A program made the translations under genes and the position numbers. From Zea mays (Eukaryota; Streptophyta; Magnoliopsida; Poales; Poaceae), in assembly GCF_902167145.1 (NCBI RefSeq), contig NC_050098.1:134676207-134740206 (forward strand): a DNA stretch of 64,000 nt. The letters are read 5' to 3'. Positions 1 to 11,696 of the stretch are shown here, piece after piece. The notes under the pieces were generated by a model, which was not told the origin of the DNA, did not search any database, and saw only the letters and a list, made by a program, of their open reading frames with translations. Numbering within the stretch: the stretch's first letter is position 1; each line of letters begins with the position of its first letter.

Positions 1-88
1 CTTCTGCCAAACCCATGTGATTTGTTCTTGTTGTACCAATTTTATCATGAACCAGTGACAATTGACATATGTTGCCTTTTAATGACAG

Positions 89-3000
89 TGTACTTCTGCA
101 AGCTCTGGTTTCTAGTGATGTCAATGGAGATATGGAGGTGAAGACTTGAAAACCTAAAGCTCCAGTTTACAGAATGTTCAAATGGTATCTGCGTAACTGT
201 GTTTAATCTATTGTTCTGACATTTCAACCAAAATTACACAGGCATGCTGCAGAGCATCTAGCGTTCTTTCTCACATTATCAAGGACAACTTGCAAAGCAA
301 GGATCGTGTATGCACCTTCAACCTTTCATTCATTCTACCTGTACATAAACCTAAGTAGCAAACCAAGTACCCTACTGCTATGGTTTGACCATTTTTTAGA
401 TGATGGAACAAAATATTATTCCAACCTCTAGATCCAGGACGCATATGGCCAATAATTTTTTTCTCGAACACGCAGGAGAGCTGCGTATCATTTCATTAAA
501 AGAAGGATGATAATTACAATGACCTAAACACCACTCACACAAACACACACACAAACAATACTAGTAATAATATCCACCTTCTAACCGGGGTTGAACACAA
601 AAGCTAGGTCCGAAAGACGGGTCAAGCCTTTGGCCCCAGCAAAACACCACATATTGAACTCATCACTGGATGAGGTAAGCAATCTAGCTATAGAAGGCTG
701 AGCACCATTGAAAACACAGTCATTACGGTGTCTCCAGATAGTCCAAGCCCCAAGAATCACCAAAGAGTTAAGGCCATCTCTAAGGTCCTTAGGAGTAACC
801 TCAGCCGATCTACTCCACCAAGCTTCAAAATTGATATCTTCCATCCCGGGGGAGAGTGCGGACAGGCCGACCCGCTGGAGAAGAAGATACCAAAATTGCC
901 TCGCGAGGACACAAGAAACAAGCAAGTGATGAATAGACTCTCCTTCCTGGTCACATAAGGGGCAAGAACTAGGATGGGGAAGACCCCTCTTAGCGAGCCG
1001 GTCAGCCGTCCAACATTTATTATGTAGGACCAGCCAGAGGAAAAACTGACACTTAGGCGGCGCCCAGGTGCTCCACACTCTCTCAAAGCCCGCCATGGAG
1101 GTAGAACCACAGAACATTATCTCATAAGCAGATTTGGCCGAATAGATACCATTGGAAGAGAACCTCCAATAATGTTTATCTGGAACTCCCGGTTGAAGAT
1201 CAACATCAGCCACAACATCTGCCAGCAAAATGAAGTCAGCAATGACCTCCCAAGATACCACTCCCCTTAAATCCCCAATCCATGATGAGCTACACAGAGC
1301 ATCAGCCACTGTCCTTCGCTTCACCAGCCTTTTAGGAACCAAACTAAAAACATGAGGGGCCAAGTCTGCAATCCTCTGACCCAGGATCCATCTGTCATGC
1401 CAAAAAAGAGTGGACTGCCCATCACCCACTATGGAGGCCATTGCCAAAGAGCACAAGCTATCCAAGAACCGGTTTGAATGGAATGGCAAATCAGTCCAAG
1501 GTTTGGAAGAATCAGTTTTTTGGAGCCAAATCCATCTAACACGAAGGGCCCTATTTAAGCATTGGAGATCAGAAATACCAAGCCCCCCTAACTCTTTTGG
1601 GCGTGTGACCTTGCCCTAGGCCACCATTAGCCTCTTTACGCCCTCGCCACAAGAACCCACGACGGATTTTATCAATTGCTTTAATAGCCCACTTAGGCAA
1701 ATCTAGAGCCATCATTTGATAAATAACAGTAGCAGTGAGCACAAATTGCACCTGGGTAGCTCTGCCAGCACGGGTCATCAGGTCAGCTTTCCAAGCCGGT
1801 AAGAGATCAGCTACCTTGTCAATAAGAGGCTGAAGCTGAGCTTTGGATAACTTCTTCAGGGAGAGAGGGAGACCCAAGTATTTAATTGGAAAAGCCTCAA
1901 ATCTGCAGGGAAGGAGCTGCTGGACCAAATTCAAATCAGCATGTGTGCAACGGATGGGTACAATACTACTCTTTGCCATATTAGTTCTCAACCCTGAAGC
2001 ATCCCCAAACAGATCCAAAATCCTCACAGCAGTGTTTAAGTCCCTAGGCTCTGGTTTTAGGAAGAGAGCCACGTCGTCTGCATAGAGCGAGATCCGGTGC
2101 TGAAAAGAATTAGAAGAAATGGGCTGCAGCAACCCATGCTCCTCAGCCTTGATAAACAGCAAAGTGAGGACATACATAACAATTATAAAAAGCAGCGGAG
2201 ACAAGGGGTCACCTTGCCGCAAGCCCCTTCTATGCGAAATGAACCTTCCAGGCACCCCATTGAGCAGGATCTGGGTGGAAGAGGTCATAAGAAAACCACT
2301 TATCACATCCCTCCACACTGGGCCAAAGCCTAATTTTTTCAGAACTTCAAGAAGGAAAGGCCAAGAGACCGAGTCGAAGGCCTTGGAAATGTCCAGCTTC
2401 AAAAGAATTCTGGGCTGATTTTTAGCATGGAGAAATCTTGCTGTCTGCTGGACAAGCATAAAATTGTCTTGTATGAAGCGACCTTTGATGAAGGCGCTTT
2501 GTGCTTTAGAGATCAGCCCCTCCATATGACACCTCAACCTATTTGCAAGAACCTTAGTTACCAACTTGGCGAAACTGTGGATCAAACTAATGGGTCTGAA
2601 ATCCTTGGCAGCAATAGCATCATTATGTTTTGGTAGCAGCGTAATGAAAGCTGTGTTAAGGAATCTGAAATTCCTGAAGTCTCTCCCCCAAATAGTTGAA
2701 ACAGCTGCCATAATGTCATTTTTTATAATAGGCCAGCAGCTTTTATAAAACTGCCCGGTGAACCCATCGGGGCCAGGAGCCTTGTCCGCGGGGAGTTGCT
2801 TGATAGTGTTCAAGATCTCCTCCTCAGTAATTAAAAACTCAAGAGCCTGAAGGTCATGTTGCTGCAGTCTCAAGGCATCAAGGTTGATAGTTTGGTTTCT
2901 CTGCACTTCACTTCCAATTAGATTCATATAGAAATCCCAGAAAACCTCAGCCCCATCATGGGAGGTGAACAGCTGATCTCCATCCCGAATTGCAGTAATA

Positions 3001-6000
3001 AAGTTCTTCCTCTTGCGATATCTTGAGCAAGCATGAAATAACTTGGTGTTGGCATCGCCGTCCTTGAGCCAAGACCGCCGAGATCTGGTCCTAGCCACCG
3101 TCCTGAGCAGGGAAGCAAGGAACAAGCAATGTTTCTTTAATTGCTGTAGCAGCCAGCGTTCGAGATCAGAGAGAGGTCTACCATCCCTTGCTGATTCTAG
3201 CTGCAACATCACTTCTCTAGCTAACTCGAGCTGTAACTTGAAGTTGCCCACTTTTTTGTCACTCCATCGTTGTAGCCCCTTGGCTGTAGCCTTGAACTTG
3301 AGGGAGAGAGATTTAAGAGGGCAAGCATTAATCTGTACAGAGTGCCAAGCATTATAAACTGCATCATGAAAGCCCTCAAATCTTGTCCAGAAGGACTCAA
3401 AGTGGAATCTCCTCTTGCCCCGAAGATTATCCTTCAATCCAAGAAGGAGAGGACAATGATCAGAGCCCTCGGAAGCGGAACATTGGAGTAAGAAATCTGG
3501 GAATTTCTGCTCCCACTCAACGGAACAGAAGACTCTGTCTAGTCGTACCAACACATCATGTGCCCCTGACCAGGTGAATTTCCTTCCATGTAGATCGATG
3601 TCTTTGATTCCTAAATCCTGAATACATCTCCTGAATCTCCCCATCATGAATCGGTTGAGATTAGGATTATTTTTGTCTTCATCTCTATAAATCAAGTTGA
3701 AGTCTCCACCAACAATCCAAGGTCCAGCACAATTAGCTCTAATAAGACGCAGTTCTTGCATGAACATGAGCTTCCTATCGTTACCCTGGGGCCCGTACAC
3801 ACAGGTCAACCACCACTCATCACCAATCGTTGGACAGAATTTGACAGAGACACTGAAGACATCAACCCGGGAGTCAACAATAGCTCCCAATTTAGATCTC
3901 CAGGCCAGCAGTACACCACCGCTAGCACCAACAGAATTAAGAGTCACGAAATTGTTGTCGAAGTCAGGACCCAATAACGAGAGAACAAGACGACGGCTAC
4001 AACTCTGCATCTTGGTTTCTTGTAAACAAATTATGTCTGCACGGACCGACTCTACTAGACTCCTTACAGAATCTTGCCTCGCGGCGGAGTTTAATCCGCG
4101 GACATTCCAGAACAGAATCATGGAAGGATCCATTAGTAAACACTTACAAGACAACACACATCCACCAAATTAGCAGACCATGGTGGCCGCTCCACCCAAG
4201 TCATCTGGGACTGCCCAACCGAAAAGTGCTGCAAGGGCTTGAACCTGTGGATAGGAAAGAGGATGGCAGAACAGCTTGGCATAAGTCTCCAGATCCTCAC
4301 TGTTGAGCTGATTCGTGTCTGAAGTATTATGGATAGCCTTCATCACCAAAATCCTGGCCCTGGGGATCTGTGGAATGTGCTCAGCGCCTAGACCAGCCAC
4401 CCGTCGACTACGATGGAGTCCCTGCGAAGGGATGGCAGGTTCTCTCCTCTTCTTAGCTTTTGGAGTAGGAAGTAAACAACCAATTTTCTTGGACACCATC
4501 TCAAAGAACTGCTGTTTGGAAGGAGATACGTCCTCTGGCGCGTCAACCTGTCCAACTGAAACACACTGTCTTCTACTATAAACTTTAAGTGATGTCCCGT
4601 AGACATTTGGAAGCATTCTGCAACTCTGACACTGGGGCGAGACAGGCCTATCAGTTTCCAGCGGCCCAACAGAATGTTGGGGGGAAATTAATGTGACCTG
4701 CCCCAGCGGCCCTACGTCAGAGTGGGTCACCGGACCCAGAGTGCCCTCTTCCTGCTGCATAGCCCATTAGATTTCAGCGGACCAGCAGATTGTTGGGGGG
4801 AAAGTAATGCGACCTGCTCCAGCTGTCCATCCTCAGAGTGAGTTTCTTCAAGTTTGCCATCCCGTAAACTGTCCTGCTCCAGCTGCCCATCCTCAGATTG
4901 AGTCTCTTCGAGTCTGCCATCCCGTAAACTGTCCAGCATAATTGTTTCCTTGGAAACCAGTCCAGCAGTCTGTTCAGTAGCCCCAGCAAGCAGTTCCAGG
5001 CTGGATCCGCCCAGCAAACAATTCTTGCGCATGCACGGATCAGATGCTGTCCCCAAAGCAGACTCCACAGAGCTGTGCATCTTCAAGGATGGTTCTCCAG
5101 CTTCCCGTTGACCTCCTTCCATACGTCGAGAAGGCAGTTGTGGGCCCAAACGAGAATGGACTGAGCGTCGCCCACCAGCACTGTGCTTTGAACGTCTCTG
5201 TGGCGACCCAGGGAAGAAGGAATCACCGTCACCATCAGGGGGGTCACTGTCGCTCAGCGGAGTGGGAATAACAATAGCTTTTTCCGAGGCATCGACAGGG
5301 GTGACCATCAGGCTGATCTTGTAGGATAAACAACGCTTTTCTCCTGCCGCAGGCCCTGGCTCCGAAATGATGAGAGTCATGTCACGATGTAGATTCCTCG
5401 GATCCAGACACCACACCTTCAACATGAAGGACGATAGGTCAGTTTTCAATGCTGTTGCTGGGTGCAGCTCGGAAATGATGCACGAATCTCGCAGCAGAAA
5501 TTCTGCTGTAGATCGAGACCATGCATGGGCCGGAATGCCCCTGATCTCCACATTAATCAAGGTCGGGAGCGATGTCGCAGCCGCATTTGCACAACGCGTC
5601 CACCTCTTAAACACAAGGTCAAACTGTGGTCCTCTAAAAATACTTCCATCATTGAATACCCTTGAAGCTGTTCGTTCATCCGGCAAGAACAGAATGAAAT
5701 CCTCGGGCATTGCCTGGTGAATGGACATTGAACCCCCATCGACATTAAAACTTTGAGCAACTTCATTGATGATCTCAGCCCCTAGGACCTCTGGCCTAGT
5801 ACCAACTATTGTGACAAACAGAGCCTTCCGCAAAGCTGCGTCCTCACGCGCCATCTCCGCCGAGAATTCCAGCACACATAAAGGAGAGAACATAGGCCTG
5901 CCTTGCTGATCATATTTCTGCTCTACCGTTGTAATCTCCTCCAAAGCTGTCAGAGCAACGACATCGTCGGAAGAAACAGAAGTTGGTGATAACTGTTGCA

Positions 6001-9000
6001 TTGCCGCCCCCTGACGACGCTTCGCTCGACGTCTCTTCCTCTTTCTGCGATGAACTGGTGGAACAGCCTCCCCGGAGCCCGACGCCAACAGCAGGGGTGA
6101 ATGATATTCGTCCCCGGTGGCCGACTGCAACGGAGAGATTCGCTTCCACACTGATTCCTTGCGCCTGGACATCTAGAAATCACCTCTTTGAGAACTAGAT
6201 CCTTGCATCCTTGTTAAGCGCTGCCACACCGGTACGCGGGGACTTTGACGCGCACGGTGCGACCTCGCTGTCTTCTCCGTATTCTTCTGGAACGAGCACG
6301 CAGAAGCCCAGTGGCCGAGACCGTGGCACACCAAACAGCGTGTAGGTCGTCTACAGGCAGCAACGAAGTGGGAGGGAGACAGACAGTTGAAGCATCTACC
6401 TCGGAGATCCTTTAGGGACCATCGACGAGGACCAGATGCAGCACGTCTAGCTCTCCTATGCACCACCTCCTGCCAATCACCTTCAGGTTGAGAAGGGAGC
6501 ACTAGCGATCCAGTCTGCCCTGTTGGACGCCTGCAGCCCGCCTTCCCAGCCGGTATGAAACGGTGAGCAACCTTCAGTGGAGAAGAAGAAGCGTCCACAC
6601 TCGATAGGGAAGGTTCTGGTCTCCCACCAAGGACGAGCACAACATCCTTATAGGATCGGAAAATCGTCCCAGAGCCGCCGGAACTCGAAGGGGCAGGGCT
6701 GGCGTCCTTCCACCTCTGAGACTTTGTCCGCCCACCCTGGGGAGCTAAAACGGTGTGCACTGAAGAGCTAGAGGCCGGAAGGGATGGGAGGTTTGAGGAG
6801 GTGGTCGCCGGTTTCGTGATGAAGTCCGGCGAGATGGGGTGGTGGTGGTGGCCGTTGGCGTCCTGGGTGGAGGTGGCTGGGCTGGGGAGGGGAGACGAGG
6901 AGTTGGGCGTGGGAGACGAGGGGTTGGGCGTGGGAGACGAGGAGCTGGGGGCTGGACGCGGGGTGGGAGACGAGGGGCTCATCCCGATCATTACAATTTT
7001 TGGAGCACTGATATAACATAATCATAACACATGCCTTACATCACCATTCACCACTAATATTTTTTCTCCGAAACGCGCAGGAGAACTGTGCCTCATTATA
7101 TATTAAGCAGAGGAGAAAGAGGTCTAAAGAAGACCAGGTACAAAAGCCTCCTTAGGGAGGCCAATAGCAAACATAAAGAAAAGAATCCATCTAAAAAAAG
7201 GTAACTCCACAGCAACCACAACAACCCTAAGCCTCAGCTAAAGGGGCAGCCAAATAGGAGAGGCCCTTTGCTCCAGCAATTTCCCACCATCTTCTCTCCT
7301 CTTCTGCAGACCTTAGGATCACAGATAAATTAGGAGTCCCCCTATCAAAGATACATTTATTCCGATGATTCCATATTATCCAAGCCCCCACAATGTTGAG
7401 GGAGTCAAGGCCTTTTTTGATAAGGCCATTGACTGTACCTGACACCTCTTCCCACCAATCCAAGGAGGACTCCGTCGGCTGAGGGGCTAGAGAATGCATC
7501 CCAAACTTTCTCAATAGATAATACCAAAATTCCCTTGCAAAGGCACATGACACGAGAAGGTGATTCAAGGTTTCAGCCTCTTGTTCACATAAGGGACATT
7601 TCTCCTGATGATTCATACCTCTTTTTGGTAATCTATCAGTTGTCCAGCATCTATTGTGGGCAACCAGCCAGATGAAGAACCGACACTTTGGCGGGGCCCA
7701 GGTTTTCCACACTCTTTCTTTCATAATGACCGAAAGAACTTGATCCTAGGAAAGGGCCTTCATATGCAGATTTTGCCGAGTAAATGCCATGAGGTGCTAT
7801 GCTGAAAATATGCTTGTCCTCTGTTTCAGGATGCAGCTCAACCTCTGCTAACAAGTCCCAGAGTTGAAGATATCTATCAAAACCCCCCAGTGATAGAGCT
7901 CCTTTAATATCAGAAACCCATCTCCTAGTCAATATAGCTTCTTGGACAGTCCTGCTGTTGACATACCGTTTAGGAATTGTGTCAAACAACTTAGGAGCAA
8001 GGTCTGCAATTCTTTTTCCATGCAGCCACTTATCACTCCAGAACATGGTATTGGACCCATCACTAATTTCAGTGACGACAACCTCAGAAAAAAGGCTCGA
8101 GCTTTTTTGGGAACATGAATAGGGAGACTTGTCCAAGGGCAACTTGAGTCAGTCTTTTGCAACCATAACCATCTCATGCACAGCCCAGCAAAGCTCTGTA
8201 AAACTGGAAATACCAAGCCCTCCAAGCTGCATAGGCCGGCACACCTTCCCCCAAGCCACAAGACAATGTCCAACACTCCAACTCTAGCTTCTTTTCGGCC
8301 TCTCCATAAGAATCCTTTTCTAATTTGTCAATAGCATCTAGAGCCCATTTAGGGATATCAATTGCCATTGCTAGATACACAGTCATGCTAGTAAGGACAT
8401 GCTGAACTTGGACTCTCCTTCCTGCCCTTGTTAATAGGCCAGCCTTCCAATTTGGTAGCTGGTCTGCAATTTTGTCAACAAAGGACGGGAACTGCTGTCT
8501 AGGCTGTAAGGATAAAGGAAGCCCCAAATAGCAGCAGGGGAAGGAAGCCATCTCACAAGGCAGCAAGTTCTGAGCTTCCAACAAGATCTCCCCAGAGCAA
8601 CGGATAGGATATGCATTAGATTTTTGAGAATTATTCTTCAAAACGGAAGCATCTGCAAAGAGCTGAAGGATGTCTAGGGTGAGAGAGATGTGTCCGCTGC
8701 TGTTGGATGCAGAAAAGGGCCACATAATCTGCATACATAGAGATCCTATGAAATTTCTTCCTGCTAGAAAGTTGCTGAAGCAAACCAGCCTCCTCCGCCT
8801 TGGAAAACAGAAGCCCTAGAACATCTATGACAAGAATAAACAGCATTGGAGAGAGGGGATCCCCCTGCCGAAGACCTCTCCGATGCTTAATATGCATACC
8901 CGGGAATCCATTCATCAGCACTTGAGTAGAGGAGGAGGCCAGTAGCCCACACATTATGTCCCTCCAGATTTGACCAAAACCCATCTGCTTCATTACATCA

Positions 9001-11696
9001 ATTAAAAAAGGCCAAGACACTGAGTCGAAGGCCTTAGTAATGTCTAACTTGAAAAGAAGTGTGGCCTTGTTTTGTTGATGAAGAAGCCTTGAGGTTTGTT
9101 GCACCAACATGAAATTATCCTGGATAAATCTCCCTTTCATAAAGGCGCTCTGATTAGGTGACACCAACTCATTAAGCCTTCTAGCCAATCTATTGGCTAG
9201 TAACTTGGTGATCAGTTTGGCGAAGCTATGCACAGGACTGATAACACGGCCGAAATATTAAGTGGTGTAAATCTAATTATTAACCGACTCCACTATTCTA
9301 TTTTGAAAATAAAATTAAATGGATATTGAGCTGCATTGACACATAACCTTTTCTTACTTAGTGTTGTTGCTAGAACTATTATATGCTTCCCTGCTTGTGA
9401 TGGGAGTACCTGAGCTATGATTCTTCTTGATCCTAAATTAATTAATATTTAGTTATGTCATTTTTCTTATACCCTTAAACTATTTGGGGGCTTTAGTGCC
9501 TGTTTATGCCAATTCTTTGACTAATGACTACTATATAAGGTATGATTCAGTAGCGTGTTTCACACGTATATTTATTTTATACCTCTTGTACAACTTAAGT
9601 CAGAAGGTTGTCTCACAAGTCAAACTGATGTTATTTCAGGTATTGCAAATTCAGCTTGAGACATCTACAGCATCCTTGGGGCGTACTGAGCCGGTATTGC
9701 ATCGTATTGTTACATGTTTGTCCATCGCAGCTTCAATGGAGGGAGAAAATGACCAAAACAACCAACTAGAGGAACCGTACATTCAACCTTTTATTCTTCG
9801 GCTACTCATCATATGGCTTGTTGATTGTTCAAATGCTGTCAACTGCCTTTTGGAATCAGCGGTGCATCTGAACTTCATAATAGAGCTTGCTTCGAATAAA
9901 CGTTACGCCGCTTGTGTCCGTGGATTGGCTGCTGTTGTTCTAGGTGCTTGCATCCTGTACAATGCTAGCCGTGAGAAGGGTCGTGATGCCTTTGCCGTGG
10001 CAGATGCTATAAGTCAAAAGATTGGCCTCACAACATACTTCTTGAGGTTTGATGAACTGAGGAAAAGCTTGGCACATCCGTTGTCAGAGCAGCATCACCG
10101 CAAGGAGCTTTCCCGATCAAGTGCGAATAGCATGTCAGATTTCCAAGAGATTGAAGAGGATGAAACAAATAAGGGCGATCAACACCCTGTGCTTTCAGAA
10201 ATATTTGATTCACAGTTTGTTAATTTACTTACTAAGCTTGAGGCTGATATTAGAGAAAACATAATGGATATATTTAGTCGGACAAAAACTGCAACAGCAG
10301 TCCTTCCTACTGAATTGGAGCAGAAGAACGGGGAGGTCGATGAAGAGTATATCAAGCGACTAAAGTCATTTGTAGAAAAACAGTGCAATGAGATGCAGGT
10401 AGGTTTCCATTTGTTGCTTTCTGAGAATTTCCTATTGAATTACCTCAAGAATTCATAGCTAAAAAACGATGTTTTGTGCATTACAATGAAAAAGATATAC
10501 ACCAACAACAAAGTCTTTTTAGTTCCAAGCAAATTGGAGTAGGCTAGAGTTGAAACCCAACATAAGAAACAAGGTTCGGACACATTAAAAAGAAGATATG
10601 ATGGTACTATATTAGGACACCTGGCAATAGTTTAAATTTCATTAACACCATTTTCTTAATCCAAAAGACTAAGTAGTAGCAAACATGAAGGATCTCTTGG
10701 CATGATCTCGTCAGCACTGAGGTGATCAACTATGTTCTATGACTTAGTGTTAATAAAGCTTTATGTATTTCTCGTTGGTTGGAGCTTTGCTCCTTACGAC
10801 ACCACCTTCTTGAATGAAGGGTATGTTGGCAGGATCAGCCACTCTTCTGGGCAGCACTGAGATTAGGTTGTCAAATACTCCGGTACTAGAGGACCCTGTG
10901 TTTTATTAACCAAAAACAAGCTGATTCATGCAAACTCGGGCATTTCCTTGAGAAAATATTTTAGATAGCATGGTTCTCTTAAAGTTAACTTCTGAATTGT
11001 TGTGCTAGTGACCATACATAATTGTTTTTAGATTGATGGGTTCATTTCTGGGTGCCTGTTGTTGCCAGTGTTTTTCAGACACTGCTGTACCTGAAAGTAT
11101 AAGAAGCTGACACTGGTATTTATTATAATGGCATCTGTCAGGACTTGCTGGCACGGAATGCAATGTTAGCAGAAGAGTTACTGAGAACTGGTGGTGGTAC
11201 GACCACAGATACTTCACAGAAACCGAGCAGTGGCCGAGAAAGGGTCCAGATTGAAGCTCTCAGACAAGAACTGGAGGGGGCAAAACGACAGATAGGGGCA
11301 CTCAAAAGTGAGAAGTCCCAGATTGAAGCTGAAGCTAACAACCAAAGAAACCTTTCAGTAAAACTGGAGTCTGATCTCAAGAGCTTGTCAGAAGCTTACA
11401 ACAGCATAGAGCAGGCCAACTACCGCTTGGATGCCGAGGTAAAAGCCTTGCGGCAGGGAGGCAGCGTGCCATATCCTGACGTGGAAGCAATAAAAGCGCA
11501 AGCTAAGGAAGAGGCTGAGAAGGACAGTGAGGCAGAACTGAATGATCTACTCGTCTGCCTTGGGCAGGAGCAAACGAAGGTCGAGAAGCTGAGCACAAGG
11601 CTGGCAGAGCTCGGGGAAGATGTGGATACCCTTCTGCAGGGTATTGGCGATGACACTGCCATTCCGGATGATGACGATGAAGATGATGAAGAGTGA
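89..11696 (+). CDS. GC6: Golgin candidate 6 / p115-Uso1-like vesicle tethering factor, 3' part of gene
   Basis: Host gene entering from the left edge. Exons read as 89-137, 242-307, 9640-10398 and 11142-11696, each junction with GT donor and AG acceptor. The phases agree: exon 242-307 is 22 codons, 9640-10398 is 253 codons, and the last exon ends at TGA 11694-11696. The joined protein runs through the end of the armadillo-like head (motif GDME, then CRASSVLSHIIKDN), a second head segment, a coiled coil and an acidic tail. From memory it matches Arabidopsis GC6/MAG4, a peripheral Golgi protein that tethers ER-derived vesicles. The start of the first listed exon is least certain: AG at 87-88 is the nearest acceptor, and an in-frame TGA at 63-65 prevents a simple upstream extension. 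The N-terminal half lies outside the window. No break is seen in the four exons, so the gene may be functional despite a 9.3 kb intron. Confidence 0.82.
581..4133 (-). pseudogene. LINE 1 ORF2: endonuclease / reverse transcriptase / zf-RVT
   Basis: Starts most plausibly at the ATG of MDPSMILFWNVRG (4133), though an upstream ATG exists at 4157. The order is AP-type endonuclease (ICLQETKMQ, GGDFNLIY, GSDHCPLL), reverse transcriptase (PADKAPGPDGFTGQFY, GLRQGDPLSPLLF, catalytic YADDVALF) and the C-terminal zf-RVT domain (WAPPKCQFFLWL, CPLCDQEGESIHHLLVSC). One apparent frameshift around 1600-1625 separates the RT frame (to 1569) from the C-terminal frame (to 581); no other break was seen. It provides nicking and target-primed reverse transcription. 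The lesion count is low, so insertion is moderately recent. Confidence 0.85.
4170..6991 (-). pseudogene. LINE 1 ORF1: RNA-binding, two zinc knuckles then DUF4283-like domain
   Basis: ORF1 proteins of plant L1 elements bind the element RNA. Here the N-terminus is Ser/Pro-rich with short repeats (SSPTPNPSSPTPNSSSP). Two CX2CX4HX4C knuckles follow (CFNCLSPSHFVAAC and CLVCHGLGHWASAC, about 6400-6295). After an in-frame TAG at 6173-6175 the frame continues from 6172 with a basic stretch and a DUF4283-like region (RASRVFNDGSIFRGP, NVEIRGIPAHAW). A further frameshift lies near 4730-4760, after which the C-terminal frame runs to 4170. Near 4812-4932 a 60-bp unit is repeated twice, giving 20-residue repeats. 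The knuckles precede the DUF4283-like domain, the reverse of the usual plant L1 order. Confidence 0.75.
4812..4932 (-). repeat. Two-copy 60-bp tandem repeat in LINE 1 ORF1
   Basis: The motif CCATCCCGTAAACTGTCC recurs 60 bases apart (about 4857 and 4917), within a longer duplicated unit. It encodes 20-residue repeats containing SLRDGxLEETxSEDGQLEQ in ORF1. Confidence 0.8.
7060..9250 (-). mobile_element. L1-type LINE 2, 5'-truncated, antisense within the host intron
   Basis: A run of six T (7060-7065) marks the 3' end, followed by CTCCGAAACGCGCAGGAGAAC. This closely resembles the 3' tail of LINE 1, so the two are related families. Only the RT 3' half and zf-RVT remain. Similarity to LINE 1 ends near 9240-9255, inside the RT domain, the typical 5' truncation of target-primed reverse transcription. 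No target duplication is evident. Confidence 0.82.
7227..9233 (-). pseudogene. LINE 2 truncated ORF2 (RT C-terminal half and zf-RVT)
   Basis: The minus-strand frames 9233-8631, 8734-8174, 8142-7651 and 7724-7227 overlap and together give RT from HSFAKLITKLLANRL through FDSVSWPFLIDV and GLRQGDPLSPMLF. The catalytic motif here reads YADYVALF, so the second Asp of the YADD box is changed to Tyr. The connection region and the zf-RVT (WAPPKCRFFIWLVAHN, CPLCEQEAETLNHLLVSC) follow. At least three frameshifts separate the pieces. It has more damage than LINE 1, so it is probably older. Confidence 0.8.
9640..10398 (+). CDS. GC6: GC6-like exon: end of p115/Uso1 head domain
   Basis: Large penultimate exon of the tether gene, 253 codons, preceded by a pyrimidine-rich stretch ending TTTCAG and followed by GTAGGT. 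It encodes the conserved head segment: LGRTEPVLHRIV, the hydrophobic block around LRLLIIWLVDC, the RGLAAVVLGACILYNASREKG block, and the AISQKIGLTTYF motif. It then leads into the linker before the coiled coil (EEYIKRLKSFVEKQC). The open frame extends upstream to 9484, but that part is intron: it lacks family similarity and the acceptor at 9638-9639 fits the expected protein exactly. Confidence 0.85.
10399..11141 (+). other. Intron of GC6-like gene
   Basis: GTAGGT donor at 10399 and CAG acceptor ending 11141. The sequence is AT-rich, with no coding or repeat signal recognised. Confidence 0.8.
11142..11696 (+). CDS. GC6: GC6-like last exon: coiled coil and acidic C-terminus
   Basis: Last exon of the tether gene, 184 codons plus stop. 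It continues in phase 0 from codon CAG of the previous exon with DLLARNAMLAEELL. It encodes a heptad-rich coiled coil (EALRQELEGAKRQI, KLESDLKSLSEAYNSIEQAN), a conserved ELNDLLVCLGQE motif, and a very acidic tail ending DDDDEDDEE. The acidic tail is the hallmark of the p115/Uso1 C-terminus. Confidence 0.86.
   Translation, partial: DLLARNAMLAEELLRTGGGTTTDTSQKPSSGRERVQIEALRQELEGAKRQIGALKSEKSQIEAEANNQRNLSVKLESDLKSLSEAYNSIEQANYRLDAEVKALRQGGSVPYPDVEAIKAQAKEEAEKDSEAELNDLLVCLGQEQTKVEKLSTRLAELGEDVDTLLQGIGDDTAIPDDDDEDDEE

Larger units (their letters stand above)
456..7015 (-). mobile_element. L1-type LINE 1, near full length, antisense within the host intron
   Basis: Minus-strand non-LTR retrotransposon. 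The 3' end is marked by a run of seven T (456-462, an A-tail on the element strand), followed by a 3' region that reads back from CGAACACGCAGGAGAGC. Within it lie ORF1 (6991-4170) and ORF2 (4133-581) in the normal L1 order. The 5' end is placed only roughly, just upstream of the ORF1 start; no convincing target duplication was found. Both ORFs carry lesions, so the copy is not autonomous now. Confidence 0.85.
308..9639 (+). other. Large intron of the GC6-like gene holding two antisense LINEs
   Basis: The donor GT at 308-309 follows codon CGT and the acceptor AG is at 9638-9639. Nearly all of the 9.3 kb is the two LINEs; native intron is about 308-455, a short spacer at ~7016-7059, and ~9251-9639. 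The last stretch is AT-rich and shows no coding signal. Confidence 0.75.

Noticed and set aside
3697..4173. Plus-strand frames across the two LINEs
   Set aside because: They are shadows of the minus-strand ORF2 and ORF1; only the minus frames show endonuclease, RT and zinc motifs.
456..9250. Target-site duplications for the two LINEs
   Set aside because: I compared sequence beside the T-runs with the 5' ends and found no convincing match, so none is reported.
9484..9639. Extending the GC6-like exon upstream to the first ATG at 9484
   Set aside because: This stretch is intron: no family similarity, and a clear acceptor at 9638-9639 joins in phase with exon 242-307.
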